DNA from: Arenibacter algicola
Lineage (GTDB): Bacteria; Bacteroidota; Bacteroidia; Flavobacteriales; Flavobacteriaceae
Length of the DNA: 64,000 nt
NCBI RefSeq assembly: GCF_000733925.1
Contig: NZ_JPOO01000003.1
Location: 1,674,001-1,738,000, forward strand
Reading direction: 5' to 3'
Below, one piece after another: positions 33,977 through 43,379 of this stretch. Numbering within the stretch: the stretch's first letter is position 1; the number at the start of each line of letters is the position of its first letter. The notes under the pieces are model-generated. The model was not told the DNA's origin, searched no databases, and saw only the letters and a list, made by a program, of their open reading frames with translations. Both the position numbers and the translations under genes were made by a program.

Positions 33977-36691
33977 CTAATCATCGGCTATATTGGGTGC
34001 CAACCATCGGGTTGCCTCTTCCAAGGACATCCCTTTCCTTGCTGCAAAGTCGGCCACTTGGTCTTCCTTTATTTTACCTACCCCAAAATACCGAGCCTCT
34101 GGGTTGCCAAAATAATAACCACTTACACTGGCTGCAGGCCACATGGCCAAACTATCTGTCAATTCCACCCCAATCTTTTCCTTCACTTCCATCAATTCCC
34201 ACAACGTTAACTTTTCCAAGTGGTCCGGACAGGCAGGATAACCTGGCGCAGGCCTAATACCAACGTAGGATTCCTTGATCAGCTCCTCATTGCTAAGTCC
34301 TTCATCAGCGGCGTAACCCCAATGGTCGATCCTTACCTCCTTGTGCAAATACTCTGCAAACGCCTCGGCAAATCGGTCTGCGAGTGCCTTGACCATTATA
34401 CTGTTATAATCATCCAAATTTTTGCGGTAACCATCTGCCAGTTCATCTGTTCCAAAGCCTGTGGACACACAAAAACAACCAATATAATCCTGCAGACCAC
34501 TTTCTTTGGGGGCAATAAAATCAGACAGTGCAAAATTAGGTTTCCCCACATATTTTTTAGCCTGTTGACGCAAAGTCCTGAAAATATATTCTTCCCCGTT
34601 ATGGGTAAGGGCTATATCATCATCATTAATCGTATTGGCGGGAAACAGTCCAAAAATAGCCTTTGCCTTAAATAGCTTACCGTCCAAAATCTTCTTCATC
34701 ATTGCCTTGGCATCTGCAAAAAGCTCGGTTGCCTGTTTACCAACTATCTCATCTTCCAAAATATCCGGATACTTGCCATGCAGTTCCCAACTTCTAAAGA
34801 AAGGGGACCAATCTATATAAGGCACCAATTCCCTTAAATCAAAATCCTCGATCATTTGGATGCCCAAAGTCTTGGGCTCCACGATTTCGGCCTTTGTCCA
34901 ATCCAACTGATATTTATTTTTCCTAGCCTCCTCCAAGGTTAAATACTCCTTGTGCTTGCCCCTATTCAGGAATTTTTGCCTAAAATCGGCATAGTCCAAT
35001 TTAATATTTTCCTTATACTTATTGGACGATTCCTTTTGCAGAAGGTCGCCCACCACTGTAACCGCCCTTGAAGCATCATTTACGTGCACCACTGCACTCT
35101 TATACTGAGGGTCAATTTTAACCGCCGTATGTGCCTTACTGGTGGTAGCACCCCCGATTAGCAAGGGAACGGTAAAATTTTGTCGCTGCATTTCCTTGGC
35201 CAAAAAGACCATCTCATCCAGGGATGGGGTTATAAGACCGCTCAACCCTATAATATCCACTTTCTCTTCTTTGGCAGCATTAATAATCTTCTCTGGGGGA
35301 ACCATTACCCCCAAATCTACTATCTCGTAGTTATTACAGGCAAGGACCACACTTACAATATTTTTTCCTATATCGTGCACATCCCCTTTTACGGTAGCCA
35401 TGAGTATTTTTCCCGCAGACGAGCTGCTTCCTTCAGGAAGTGGATTCTTAAGTTTTTCCTCTTCAATGAAAGGCAATAGATAGGCAACGGCCTTTTTCAT
35501 GACCCGGGCCGATTTTACCACCTGGGGTAAGAACATCTTACCACTTTGAAAAAGATCCCCTACCACGTTCATTCCGGTCATCAAATGCCCTTCGATCACT
35601 TCTATAGGTGCTTTAACACTTAAACGGGCCGCTTCTACATCCTCTACAATATATTGATCTATTCCCTTGACCAAGGCACGGGTAATCCTATTTTGTAAGG
35701 GTTCTTCCCTCCAGGAAAGATCTATCTTATTTTCCTTCTCCTTACCAATTACGGTTTCTGCAAAATCCAATAATCGCTCCGTGGCGTCTTCCCTTCGGTT
35801 GAGGATTACATCCTCTACATGCTCCAAAAGGTCCTTGGGAATATCATCATAGACCTCCAACATACTTGGGTTTACAATTCCCATATTCATACCCGCCTTT
35901 ATAGCATGATACAAAAATACGGAGTGCATTGCCTCCCTTACGGGATTATTCCCCCTAAAGCTAAAGGACACATTACTTACCCCTCCACTAACACTACAAA
36001 AAGGCAAATTTTCCTTTACCCATGCGGTGGCCTTTATAAAGTCGAGCGCGTTTAACTTATGCTCGTCCATTCCAGTGGCCACGGGGAAAATATTTAGATC
36101 AAAGATTATATCCTCTGGCGGGAACCCAACCTTATTCACCAAAATATCATAAGAGCGTTTGGATATTTCCAAGCGCCTTTCATAATTATCGGCCTGCCCT
36201 ACCTCATCAAAGGCCATTACAATAACCGCAGCCCCGTAACGCCTAATTAATTTGGCGTGCTTAATAAACTCTTCCTCCCCTTCCTTGAGACTTATGGAAT
36301 TCACCACACATTTTCCTTGCACTACCTGTAGACCTGCTTCTATGATCTCCCATTTAGAGCTATCTATCATGATAGGGACCCGGGCAATATCCGGTTCGGC
36401 CACAATAAGGTTCAAGAACTTTACCATAACCTCTTTGCCATCAATAAGACCATCGTCCATATTAACGTCAATGATCTGAGCCCCACCTTCTACCTGTTCG
36501 CGAGCTATATCCAATGCCTCTTCAAACTTCTCCTCCTTGATGAGTCGAAGAAATTTTTTGGAACCAGCCACATTGGTACGCTCCCCTACATTTACAAAAT
36601 TGCTTTCTGGGGTAATCACCAAAGGTTCCAAACCGGAGAGTTTTAAAAACCGTTTTGTACTATGTTGTTCCTTATCCGTTGTATTGCTCAT
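33977..36691 (-). CDS. metH: Cobalamin-dependent methionine synthase, folate/B12/AdoMet part
   Basis: This 904-residue protein is the C-terminal three quarters of MetH. It has the pterin-binding barrel (FVNVGERTNVAGSKKF, residues about 28-290), the four-helix cap, and the B12-binding domain with KGDVHDIGKNIVSVVL (His ligand). The reactivation domain follows with GIRPAPGYPACPDHLEK. The homocysteine-binding N-terminal barrel is absent and is encoded separately at 37674. The two halves must act together. Between them lies a PLP-enzyme gene. The group is preceded by a SAM-I riboswitch. Confidence 0.95.
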   Translation of the reverse strand: MSNTTDKEQHSTKRFLKLSGLEPLVITPESNFVNVGERTNVAGSKKFLRLIKEEKFEEALDIAREQVEGGAQIIDVNMDDGLIDGKEVMVKFLNLIVAEPDIARVPIMIDSSKWEIIEAGLQVVQGKCVVNSISLKEGEEEFIKHAKLIRRYGAAVIVMAFDEVGQADNYERRLEISKRSYDILVNKVGFPPEDIIFDLNIFPVATGMDEHKLNALDFIKATAWVKENLPFCSVSGGVSNVSFSFRGNNPVREAMHSVFLYHAIKAGMNMGIVNPSMLEVYDDIPKDLLEHVEDVILNRREDATERLLDFAETVIGKEKENKIDLSWREEPLQNRITRALVKGIDQYIVEDVEAARLSVKAPIEVIEGHLMTGMNVVGDLFQSGKMFLPQVVKSARVMKKAVAYLLPFIEEEKLKNPLPEGSSSSAGKILMATVKGDVHDIGKNIVSVVLACNNYEIVDLGVMVPPEKIINAAKEEKVDIIGLSGLITPSLDEMVFLAKEMQRQNFTVPLLIGGATTSKAHTAVKIDPQYKSAVVHVNDASRAVTVVGDLLQKESSNKYKENIKLDYADFRQKFLNRGKHKEYLTLEEARKNKYQLDWTKAEIVEPKTLGIQMIEDFDLRELVPYIDWSPFFRSWELHGKYPDILEDEIVGKQATELFADAKAMMKKILDGKLFKAKAIFGLFPANTINDDDIALTHNGEEYIFRTLRQQAKKYVGKPNFALSDFIAPKESGLQDYIGCFCVSTGFGTDELADGYRKNLDDYNSIMVKALADRFAEAFAEYLHKEVRIDHWGYAADEGLSNEELIKESYVGIRPAPGYPACPDHLEKLTLWELMEVKEKIGVELTDSLAMWPAASVSGYYFGNPEARYFGVGKIKEDQVADFAARKGMSLEEATRWLAPNIADD

Positions 36692-36735
36692 TATTTTTAT
36701 ATTGACCTCGACATTAAAAACACCAAACTATGTCT

Positions 36736-37677
36736 TTAAAATGGCAAATTTGATAGTTCTACATTGCCTCCTGAGAGTATGATCCCCACCTTTTTATTTT
36801 TAAACTTTTCCCTTTCCTTTAACAAGGCAGCAAAAGGCACCGCACTTGACGGTTCTATTACCAACTTCATCCGCTCCCAAATCAACTTCATGGCATTGAC
36901 AATTTCACCCTCCTCCACTCTAATTATATCAGAGACCAATTCCATGATAATGGGAAAATTTATATCCCCTAAGTTAGTTTTAAGTCCGTCCGCAATGGTG
37001 TCTGTTGATGTATTGTACTCTATTTTCCCACTCTTAAAAGCTCTATAAGCGTCATCCACTTCCATTGGCTCACCACCTATAACCCTGCAATTGCTCCCTA
37101 AATAATGGGCTGCCAATGCCGTACCGGCAATAAGCCCACCGCCACCTACCGGGCTCATAATATACTCCAAACCTGGTTGATCCTGCAATAGTTCCAATGC
37201 CGCTGTACCTTGCCCCACAATTACATTCATGTCATTGGATGGATGTAAAAATACAGCTCCCTTTTCCGCAACTATGTTTGCTGCCGATTTTTCCCTGGCC
37301 TCCAAGGTAGGCTCCGTAATGGTAACCAACCCTCCATAAGATTTCACTGCCTCAATTTTTACGGCCGGGGCACTGGATGGCATTACTATATAGGCATTCA
37401 CCCCTAAATTCTTGGCCGCCAAAGCCAAGGCCTGACCAAAATTTCCGGATGAATGGGTTACCACACCTGCCTTTTTTTGGGCCTCACTTAATTGTTGAAT
37501 GGCATTGATAGCGCCCCGCATTTTAAAAGCACCCATTTTTTGAAGGTTCTCGCATTTAAAGAAAACTTCCGACCCTGCCATTTCATTGAGTAAGCGGGAA
37601 GTGAGCACCGGTGTTCTATGAACAAAGGGTGCAACCCTATTCCCAGCTTCTATAACAATCTGCTTGCTAGGTATCAT
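36736..37677 (-). CDS. Threonine dehydratase / serine racemase-like PLP enzyme
   Basis: This fold-type II PLP enzyme has the Schiff-base lysine in MGAFKMRGAINAI (about residue 53), the phosphate-binding loop SPVGGGGLIAG, THSSGNFGQALALAA and the C-terminal IILSGGNVEL. At 313 residues it lacks the regulatory ACT domains of biosynthetic IlvA, so it is closer to catabolic threonine dehydratase or serine racemase. Its start overlaps the stop of the MetH N-terminal gene by 4 bases, and the MetH C-terminal gene follows after 44 bases. It is thus co-expressed within the split methionine synthase operon. Why it sits there is not known. Confidence 0.88.
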   Translation of the reverse strand: MIPSKQIVIEAGNRVAPFVHRTPVLTSRLLNEMAGSEVFFKCENLQKMGAFKMRGAINAIQQLSEAQKKAGVVTHSSGNFGQALALAAKNLGVNAYIVMPSSAPAVKIEAVKSYGGLVTITEPTLEAREKSAANIVAEKGAVFLHPSNDMNVIVGQGTAALELLQDQPGLEYIMSPVGGGGLIAGTALAAHYLGSNCRVIGGEPMEVDDAYRAFKSGKIEYNTSTDTIADGLKTNLGDINFPIIMELVSDIIRVEEGEIVNAMKLIWERMKLVIEPSSAVPFAALLKEREKFKNKKVGIILSGGNVELSNLPF

Positions 37678-38699
37678 TGGTTATGCGCTTCTAAGGTATT
37701 TAGAATTCTAGGGGAATAATCCTTAACCACATCGGCCATTGCCTTTATATGTTCGGGAGTGGTGCCACAACATCCGCCAACTATATTTACCAAGCCTTTT
37801 TCGGCATATTCCTTTATCTGTGCCGCCATTTCCTCCGGTGTTTCATCATATTCCCCAAAAGCATTTGGCAATCCCGCATTGGGATGTGCAGAAACGGCAT
37901 GCTCCGTTTTACTGGAGAGCACCTCTAAATGGGGCACTAACTGACTAGCCCCCAAGGCACAGTTGAATCCTACGGACAAAATGGGTATATGGCTTATGGA
38001 TATCAAAAAGGCTTCAGCGGTTTGGCCGGATAAGGTTCTACCGGAAGCATCGGTTATAGTACCGCTCACCATTATGGGGACATCTATATTTCTTTCTTCC
38101 TTTACCTCTTCAATGGCAAATAAAGCAGCCTTGGCATTTAAGGTATCAAAAATAGTCTCTACCAATAAAATATCCACACCTCCGTCCAAGAGGGCCTCCA
38201 CCTGCTGTTTATAAGCCACCCTTAATTCATCAAAAGAAACTCCTCTGAAACCGGGATCATTTACATCCGGAGACATACTGGCCGTTTTATTGGTAGGCCC
38301 AATACTCCCCGCTACAAAACGCGGTTTATTAGGTTCTTTGGCCGTAAATTCATCAGCGACAGCCTTTGCTATTCTAGCCGACTCATAATTTAATTCGTAG
38401 ACCAGATCTTCCATATGATAGTCTGCCATAGCAATGGTAGTGCCGGAAAAAGTATTGGTTTCAACTATGTCGGCCCCAGCTGCAAAATACAGACGGTGTA
38501 CCTCAGCGATAGCTTCCGGCTGGGTAAGGGACAATAGGTCATTATTTCCCTGTAAGGGATGTTCCCAATCCTTAAATCGTTCTCCCCTAAAATCTTCCTC
38601 CGTAAACTTATGCCGTTGAAGCATGGTCCCCATGGCACCATCCAACACCAAAATCCTTTCCTTGAGTACGTCCTGAATATTCTTCATATTAGTTTTCAA
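37674..38699 (-). CDS. metH: Methionine synthase N-terminal homocysteine methyltransferase part
   Basis: The 341-residue protein is the homocysteine S-methyltransferase barrel: ILVLDGAMGTMLQRHKFTEE, VETNTFSGTTIAMADY, and the zinc-binding cysteines in SVGFNCALG and IVGGCCGTTPEHI. It corresponds to residues 1-340 of E. coli MetH and supplies the Zn-homocysteine site to the cobalamin part at 33977. It is the first gene after the SAM-I riboswitch leader. Free-standing BHMT-type enzymes are an alternative reading, but the neighbouring complementary MetH part makes the split explanation much better. Confidence 0.94.
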   Translation of the reverse strand: MKTNMKNIQDVLKERILVLDGAMGTMLQRHKFTEEDFRGERFKDWEHPLQGNNDLLSLTQPEAIAEVHRLYFAAGADIVETNTFSGTTIAMADYHMEDLVYELNYESARIAKAVADEFTAKEPNKPRFVAGSIGPTNKTASMSPDVNDPGFRGVSFDELRVAYKQQVEALLDGGVDILLVETIFDTLNAKAALFAIEEVKEERNIDVPIMVSGTITDASGRTLSGQTAEAFLISISHIPILSVGFNCALGASQLVPHLEVLSSKTEHAVSAHPNAGLPNAFGEYDETPEEMAAQIKEYAEKGLVNIVGGCCGTTPEHIKAMADVVKDYSPRILNTLEAHNQ

Positions 38700-38928
38700 A
38701 AATGTTTGCCCGCTTTAGAACAAACAAAGATACCATCACATATGGCCCAAACTTTTTGGGACCACAAAATTAGAAAATTGACACCCGAAAAACAAAGTAT
38801 AACAACCCTGTTATAGGTATCAAATAAATTAATAAAATCAAGTAAGGAAAAGTTTTGGACCTGCGTCTTTCTTTATGTTATCTATTCCTAAATTAAATTC
38901 CAGACAAATAGAATAAAACATAGGATTA

Positions 38929-39031
38929 GAACGTAGCACCTTCTTTATTCTTCGCGATAGATACCGACTACGAAAAAGGGTTGCTAAGGCTTCACCGGGT
39001 CTAGTCCCTCCGCCTTTCTTGATAACGTTTC
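38929..39031 (-). promoter_or_regulatory. SAM-I (S-box) riboswitch of the metH operon
   Basis: On the minus strand the conserved order is present: GTTATCAAGAAAGGCGGAGG, then GACTAGACCCGGTGAAGCC, TTAGCAACC and, at the 3' end, AAGGTGCTACGTTC. P1 is formed by GAAACGT near the 5' end and ACGTTC at the 3' end. The class binds S-adenosylmethionine and lowers expression when SAM is plentiful. It precedes the split metH genes by about 230 bases. Confidence 0.93.
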
Positions 39032-39052
39032 AAATTGATAATGAACTAAGTG

Positions 39053-39084
39053 CAAAGTAACGCATCAGTGCCCTTAAAAGCAAG
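39053..39084 (-). promoter_or_regulatory. Candidate promoter of the metH riboswitch transcript
   Basis: On the minus strand CTTG (39084-39081) and TTACTTTG (39060-39053) are 20 bases apart. The -7 element differs from TAnnTTTG at one position. Transcription would start about 15-20 nt before the aptamer, a spacing like that at the metY riboswitch. Confidence 0.45.
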
Positions 39085-39145
39085 GAAACACTACTTTATT
39101 TTAATACTTCTAAAATATAAATTCACGGGAATAGTGTAAAAATGA

Positions 39146-39175
39146 AACCTGCCAGATTTTAAGACCTGGCAGGTT
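39146..39175 (-). terminator. Terminator-like hairpin after the sulfur-assimilation operon
   Basis: AACCTGCCAG (39146-39155) and CTGGCAGGTT (39166-39175) pair perfectly with a 10-base loop. On the minus strand the stem is followed by TCATTTTTACAC, a moderate T tract. It lies 22 bases after the stop of the flavoreductase gene, the last gene of the cys operon. Confidence 0.7.
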
Positions 39176-39196
39176 AAAATATTGGTAAAATGGTTA

Positions 39197-40261
39197 TTAA
39201 GCCAAAATACTTTGAACTACTTCTTTTTTAGCTTCCTTCTTGCTACCGTCAAATCCTTCTACCCCTCCAACAGTGGTATATTTCATTACATAACGCTTTC
39301 CAGGATTAATCAACTGGTATGCACTCTGACACATCACAGCAGCTTCATGGAACCCGGACAAAATTAATTTAAGCTTGCCAGGATAGGTGTTTACATCCCC
39401 AATAGCATAAACCCCAGGAATATTGGTCTGATAATCGTAGGCGTTGTTAACTTTAATAGCATTTTTCTCTATTTCAAGCCCCCAGTCGCCTATTGGACCC
39501 AATTTTGGGGAAAGTCCGAACAAAGGAATAAAATTATCCGCTTCCACATAGGTTTCGCCTTTGGCCTCATCATTGTGCTTTACTACAACGGCTTCCAAAT
39601 TATCGTCTCCGTACAATTTAACCACTTCTGCTTCCGTAAATAGTTTAATTTTACCCAGCTTGGCCAAATCGGCAGCCTTTTCCACGGAATCCAAGGCTCC
39701 CCTGAACTCATTTCTTCTGTGCACCAAAGATACTTCAGCAGCCACATCGGACAGGAATATAGCCCAATCCAAGGCAGAATCACCACCTCCGGAAATAACC
39801 ACTTTCTTATCCCTGTACACTTCAGGATCCTTAATAATATATGCTACACCCTTATCCTCAAAATCTACCAAATTCGGAATTAAAGGTTTTCTAGGCTCAA
39901 AAGAACCCAATCCCCCAGCAATTACTACTACGGGAGCATGATGTTTTGTTCCTTTATTAGTAGTTACCACAAAGGATCCATCATCCAATTTATCCAAAGT
40001 TTCGGCTCTCTCGCCCAAAGTAAACCCAGGTTCGAAAGGTTGAATCTGTTGCATTAGATTCTTAACCAAATCTCCGGCAAGAATTTCAGGGAATGCTGGA
40101 ATATCATAAATAGGCTTCTTAGGATAAATTTCCGAACATTGGCCCCCAGGTTGGGGCAAGGCATCTATAAGATGCGTCTTCAATTTCAACAATCCCGCTT
40201 CAAAAACCGTGAACAACCCTGTTGGACCCGCTCCAATAATAAGTATATCTGTCTTTATCAT
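39197..40261 (-). CDS. Thioredoxin-reductase-like ferredoxin/flavodoxin-NADP+ reductase
   Basis: The 354-residue flavoprotein has two dinucleotide-binding folds (DILIIGAGPTGLFTVFEAG for FAD, KKVVISGGGDSALDWAIFLS for NADPH) and PGVYAIGDVNTYPG. It has no CxxC redox pair, which marks the TrxR-type FNR group rather than thioredoxin reductase. As the last gene of the sulfate-assimilation operon it probably supplies electrons, through ferredoxin, to the sulfite reductase encoded two genes upstream. That partner assignment is inferred from position. Confidence 0.87.
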   Translation of the reverse strand: MIKTDILIIGAGPTGLFTVFEAGLLKLKTHLIDALPQPGGQCSEIYPKKPIYDIPAFPEILAGDLVKNLMQQIQPFEPGFTLGERAETLDKLDDGSFVVTTNKGTKHHAPVVVIAGGLGSFEPRKPLIPNLVDFEDKGVAYIIKDPEVYRDKKVVISGGGDSALDWAIFLSDVAAEVSLVHRRNEFRGALDSVEKAADLAKLGKIKLFTEAEVVKLYGDDNLEAVVVKHNDEAKGETYVEADNFIPLFGLSPKLGPIGDWGLEIEKNAIKVNNAYDYQTNIPGVYAIGDVNTYPGKLKLILSGFHEAAVMCQSAYQLINPGKRYVMKYTTVGGVEGFDGSKKEAKKEVVQSILA

Positions 40262-40339
40262 ACTACTTTGATTAATTCCTAATTTATAATTGTACCCTTA
40301 AATCCTAAACTATTTTAGATAGGTACTTTTCTTTATTAT

Positions 40340-41173
40340 TTATAACACCTGTGGGTGTACTTCTAATGTTTGGGCATAATTCAATACCGCCGATCTGTGT
40401 TTTACAACTTCTCCCACCACTATAATCGCCGGGTTGCTCAATTGGCGCTCGACCACGATTTGTTCAATGGTATCTATGGTGCCAATACCCAACTTTTCAT
40501 CCTCACGAGTACCGTTTTGAATTATTGCAATTGGCATATCTGCCTTACCCTCCAATTTAAAAAGCTCTACGATCTCCGCTAGTTTTCCCATCCCCATCAA
40601 AATGACTATTGTGGCATTGGATTTAGCTGCCAAGGCAACATCTGTGGACAACTTATGCTCTTTGGTCGTACCGGTAATTACCCAAAAACTTTCCGCTGCA
40701 CCTCTTTTGGTAACGGGAATGTTTTGGGATGCCGGTACGGCAACCGAAGAAGAAATTCCGGGCACCATGGCCACTTTCACACCCTTACTGGCCGCATATT
40801 CCATTTCTTCTGCTCCTCTACCAAAAACAAAGGGATCCCCGCCTTTTAATCGGACTACATGCCCATGGGTTTTGGCCCTGCTAACAATAAGATCGTTTAT
40901 CTGCTCCTGCTGATAAGCGTAGCATCCTTTCCTCTTCCCAACAAAAATATGTTCGGCATTAGGCGCATACTCCAATAAGGCTACGTCCACAAGGGCGTCG
41001 TACAGTACCACGTCTGCCGCCTGCAAGGCCTTTATGGCCTTTAGCGTTATCAGCTCCACATCGCCTGGTCCAGCACCTACTACGGTTAACTGTCCATGGC
41101 TCATGGATTCCTGATTGGAATCAGGAATTACCACTGTGGCATCAACGTGAATATCATTTACCTTATTAATCAT
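40340..41173 (-). CDS. cobA: Uroporphyrinogen-III C-methyltransferase (SUMT)
   Basis: SUMT adds two methyl groups to uroporphyrinogen III to give precorrin-2, the start of siroheme synthesis. The 277-residue protein has VVGAGPGDVELITLKAIKAL, VRLKGGDPFVFGRGAEEM and MVPGISSSVAVPASQNIPVT, all signatures of the family. It is only the methyltransferase; the dehydrogenase/ferrochelatase domain of CysG is absent and no such gene follows. It ends 78 bases before the FNR and starts 2 bases after the sulfite reductase gene, whose cofactor it helps make. Confidence 0.93.
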   Translation of the reverse strand: MINKVNDIHVDATVVIPDSNQESMSHGQLTVVGAGPGDVELITLKAIKALQAADVVLYDALVDVALLEYAPNAEHIFVGKRKGCYAYQQEQINDLIVSRAKTHGHVVRLKGGDPFVFGRGAEEMEYAASKGVKVAMVPGISSSVAVPASQNIPVTKRGAAESFWVITGTTKEHKLSTDVALAAKSNATIVILMGMGKLAEIVELFKLEGKADMPIAIIQNGTREDEKLGIGTIDTIEQIVVERQLSNPAIIVVGEVVKHRSAVLNYAQTLEVHPQVL

Positions 41174-41175
41174 TG

Positions 41176-43266
41176 TTATACGTTTGTCAATTCTAATTTT
41201 CTATAAGCCTCTACATTGGCCAAAAACTCTTCGGCATCCTTTAAATAAGCTTTTGCAAAGGCTTCGGTAGGCGCATTCTGATTTAATTGAAGTACCATTT
41301 TTTCAAAGCTTTGATCCAATTTAAATTTACCGGACGCCACAAACAACTCATCAAAATCCTTTATAATACTGATGTGCGTATTTACCTTGGTATTTTCGGC
41401 AGTCAATAAAGCCTTGGCCGTATTTACCATTGATGAATAGGAATGATAGATACTGGCTGCCCATTTCTCCTCTTCCAAATTCAGTTTTGCTGTTTCAATC
41501 TTTTCCTCACTGTCAAACAACAAAGTGGCTATTAAATCTATTACTACCCCGGCACATTCCCCAATACCAATGGCTTGTTCATATTTTTCCGAGGTTCCCC
41601 AATCAATAAAATCGGATGCCGTTAGGTTGTCAACATCTGACAAGGGCTTTAGAAAATCATAGAAATACATTTGACCCTTTTCCTCGTAATATTCTACAAA
41701 AGGCTTTCCATTCCCGTTTGCATCGTAATCATTTAAAATAAGTCTCAAAGATTCAGGTCCCCTCTTACTAGGTATCTTAATAACCTTATCCGCAAAGCGA
41801 CCATTTCCATCTCCTAAATTACCACCTCCCAAAAGTACTTGAAGTGCAGGGGCCACCAACTTATCCTTTGTTCTCACGGACATTCCCTGAAAACCAATAT
41901 TGGCCATATTGTGCTGGCCACAGGCATTCATACATCCACTTATTTTAATAACCACATCCGGGCTATCTATATAGTGTGGGTATTCTGCTTTAATTACCCT
42001 TTCCAATTCATCAGCAATCCCTGTACTACTGGCAATACCCAAATTACAGGTATCCGTTCCTGGACAGGCGGTAATGTCCAATGCCGTGTTATAACCAATT
42101 TCGGCAAATCCTAATTTTTCCAGTTCTTGGTAAAAGAAGGATACCAAGGATTCCTTAACGTAAGGAATCAATATATTTTGGCGCAGGCTCAACCTAATTT
42201 CACTTGCAGCATATTTTTCCACCAAATCAGCCAATTGTCTGGCCTTTTCAATATAAAAATCCCCCAATAGTACTTTTATTCCAATAGCAACATATCCCTG
42301 TTGTTTTTGGGGAACCAAGTTTGTGGCCTTCCATTTTTCAAATGCCTTTTGATCCTTAATAGTTACTTCAGGAGCATCATTCTCCGCAATATTTACTTCT
42401 GGATAGGCATCTGCATCTATTGCATATGTTTGGACAGGGATTGCCAATTTCTCCTCTTCCAACAATTGCTTAAATCCGTCCAGGCCAATATCCTTAATTA
42501 AGAATTTCATTCTTGCCTTTGCCCTACTCTTTCTTTCTCCAAAACGGTCAAAAACACGTACCACACCTTCCATCAAAGGAATAATCTGGTCTGTAGGAAG
42601 AAAAGAGTAGATTACATCAGCATGGCGGGGCTGCGATCCCAATCCACCACCCAAAAGCACCTTAAAGCCTCTTACTCCATTTTCAATCTTGGCAATAAAG
42701 CCAAGGTCGTGCATGTAGGAAAGACCGGTATCCTCATCGGAGGCAGAAAAGGAAACCTTAAACTTCCTTCCCATCTCCTGACTTATAGGGTTTCTTAAAA
42801 AGTATTGAAAAAGTGCATGTGCATATGGGGAAACATCAAAAGGTTCCTTTACATCTATACCGGCAGTTTCACTGGCCGTTACGTTACGAACCGTATTTCC
42901 ACAGGCCTCCCTTATCGTAATATCATCCTGTTCCAACTGTGCCCATAATTCCGGTGTACGGTTGATATCCACGTAATGGATCTGAATATCCTGACGGGTG
43001 GTAATATGAAGTCGACCGGTAGAATATTCCTCCGAAACATCACAAATCCTCCTAAGCTGTTGGGAGCTAACCTTCCCATAGGGCAGCTTTATACGAATCA
43101 TTTGGACCCCAGGTTGTCTTTGCCCGTAAATTCCCCTGGCCAACCTAAGGCTACGGAATTTCTCCTCGTCCAAATTACCGCCTTGAAATTCACGGATCTT
43201 AGCTTCCAATGCTATGATGTCCTGTTCTACAACCGGGTTTTCCACTTCTGTTCTGAAAGTCCGCAT
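41176..43266 (-). CDS. Sulfite (nitrite/sulfite) reductase, siroheme [4Fe-4S] type, with C-terminal extension
   Basis: The enzyme reduces sulfite to sulfide with six electrons. The 696-residue protein has the two nitrite/sulfite reductase half-domains (KLPYGKVSSQQLRRICDVSE, TGRLHITTRQDIQIHYVD) and the cluster/siroheme cysteines TACPGTDTCNLG and ISGCMNACGQHNMANIG. About 100 residues at the end (from about 600: WAASIYHSYSSMVNTAKALL to the C-terminus) form a helical extension resembling a HEPN domain, which ordinary sulfite reductases lack. The cys operon context favours sulfite over nitrite as substrate. Confidence 0.92.
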   Translation of the reverse strand: MRTFRTEVENPVVEQDIIALEAKIREFQGGNLDEEKFRSLRLARGIYGQRQPGVQMIRIKLPYGKVSSQQLRRICDVSEEYSTGRLHITTRQDIQIHYVDINRTPELWAQLEQDDITIREACGNTVRNVTASETAGIDVKEPFDVSPYAHALFQYFLRNPISQEMGRKFKVSFSASDEDTGLSYMHDLGFIAKIENGVRGFKVLLGGGLGSQPRHADVIYSFLPTDQIIPLMEGVVRVFDRFGERKSRAKARMKFLIKDIGLDGFKQLLEEEKLAIPVQTYAIDADAYPEVNIAENDAPEVTIKDQKAFEKWKATNLVPQKQQGYVAIGIKVLLGDFYIEKARQLADLVEKYAASEIRLSLRQNILIPYVKESLVSFFYQELEKLGFAEIGYNTALDITACPGTDTCNLGIASSTGIADELERVIKAEYPHYIDSPDVVIKISGCMNACGQHNMANIGFQGMSVRTKDKLVAPALQVLLGGGNLGDGNGRFADKVIKIPSKRGPESLRLILNDYDANGNGKPFVEYYEEKGQMYFYDFLKPLSDVDNLTASDFIDWGTSEKYEQAIGIGECAGVVIDLIATLLFDSEEKIETAKLNLEEEKWAASIYHSYSSMVNTAKALLTAENTKVNTHISIIKDFDELFVASGKFKLDQSFEKMVLQLNQNAPTEAFAKAYLKDAEEFLANVEAYRKLELTNV

Positions 43267-43379
43267 GCTACTTATATTTTTTATTCAAAATGATTATTAA
43301 ATTCTTTTAAAACCTTTATCCCATAGGATTAATAGGTTAAATTGACAACAACTCCATCCCCTTGAGGCTGGAAGGAGGA

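Larger units (their letters stand above)
38700..39196 (-). other. metH leader region and FNR 3' region
   Basis: The 497 bases contain no gene. They hold, on the minus strand, a candidate promoter (39084-39053) and the SAM-I aptamer. Two hairpins follow: TATAACA-ACCC-TGTTATA (38798-38815), followed on the minus strand by CTTTGTTTTT, and an imperfect GGCCCAAA/TTTGGGACC stem (38743-38762). Either could be the expression platform. The FNR-side terminator is at 39146-39175. Confidence 0.7.

Noticed and set aside
33610..34257. Plus-strand small genes over the metH 3' end and hairpin repeats
   Set aside because: They are composed of repeat sequence and antisense metH, with no family resemblance or ribosome-binding context.
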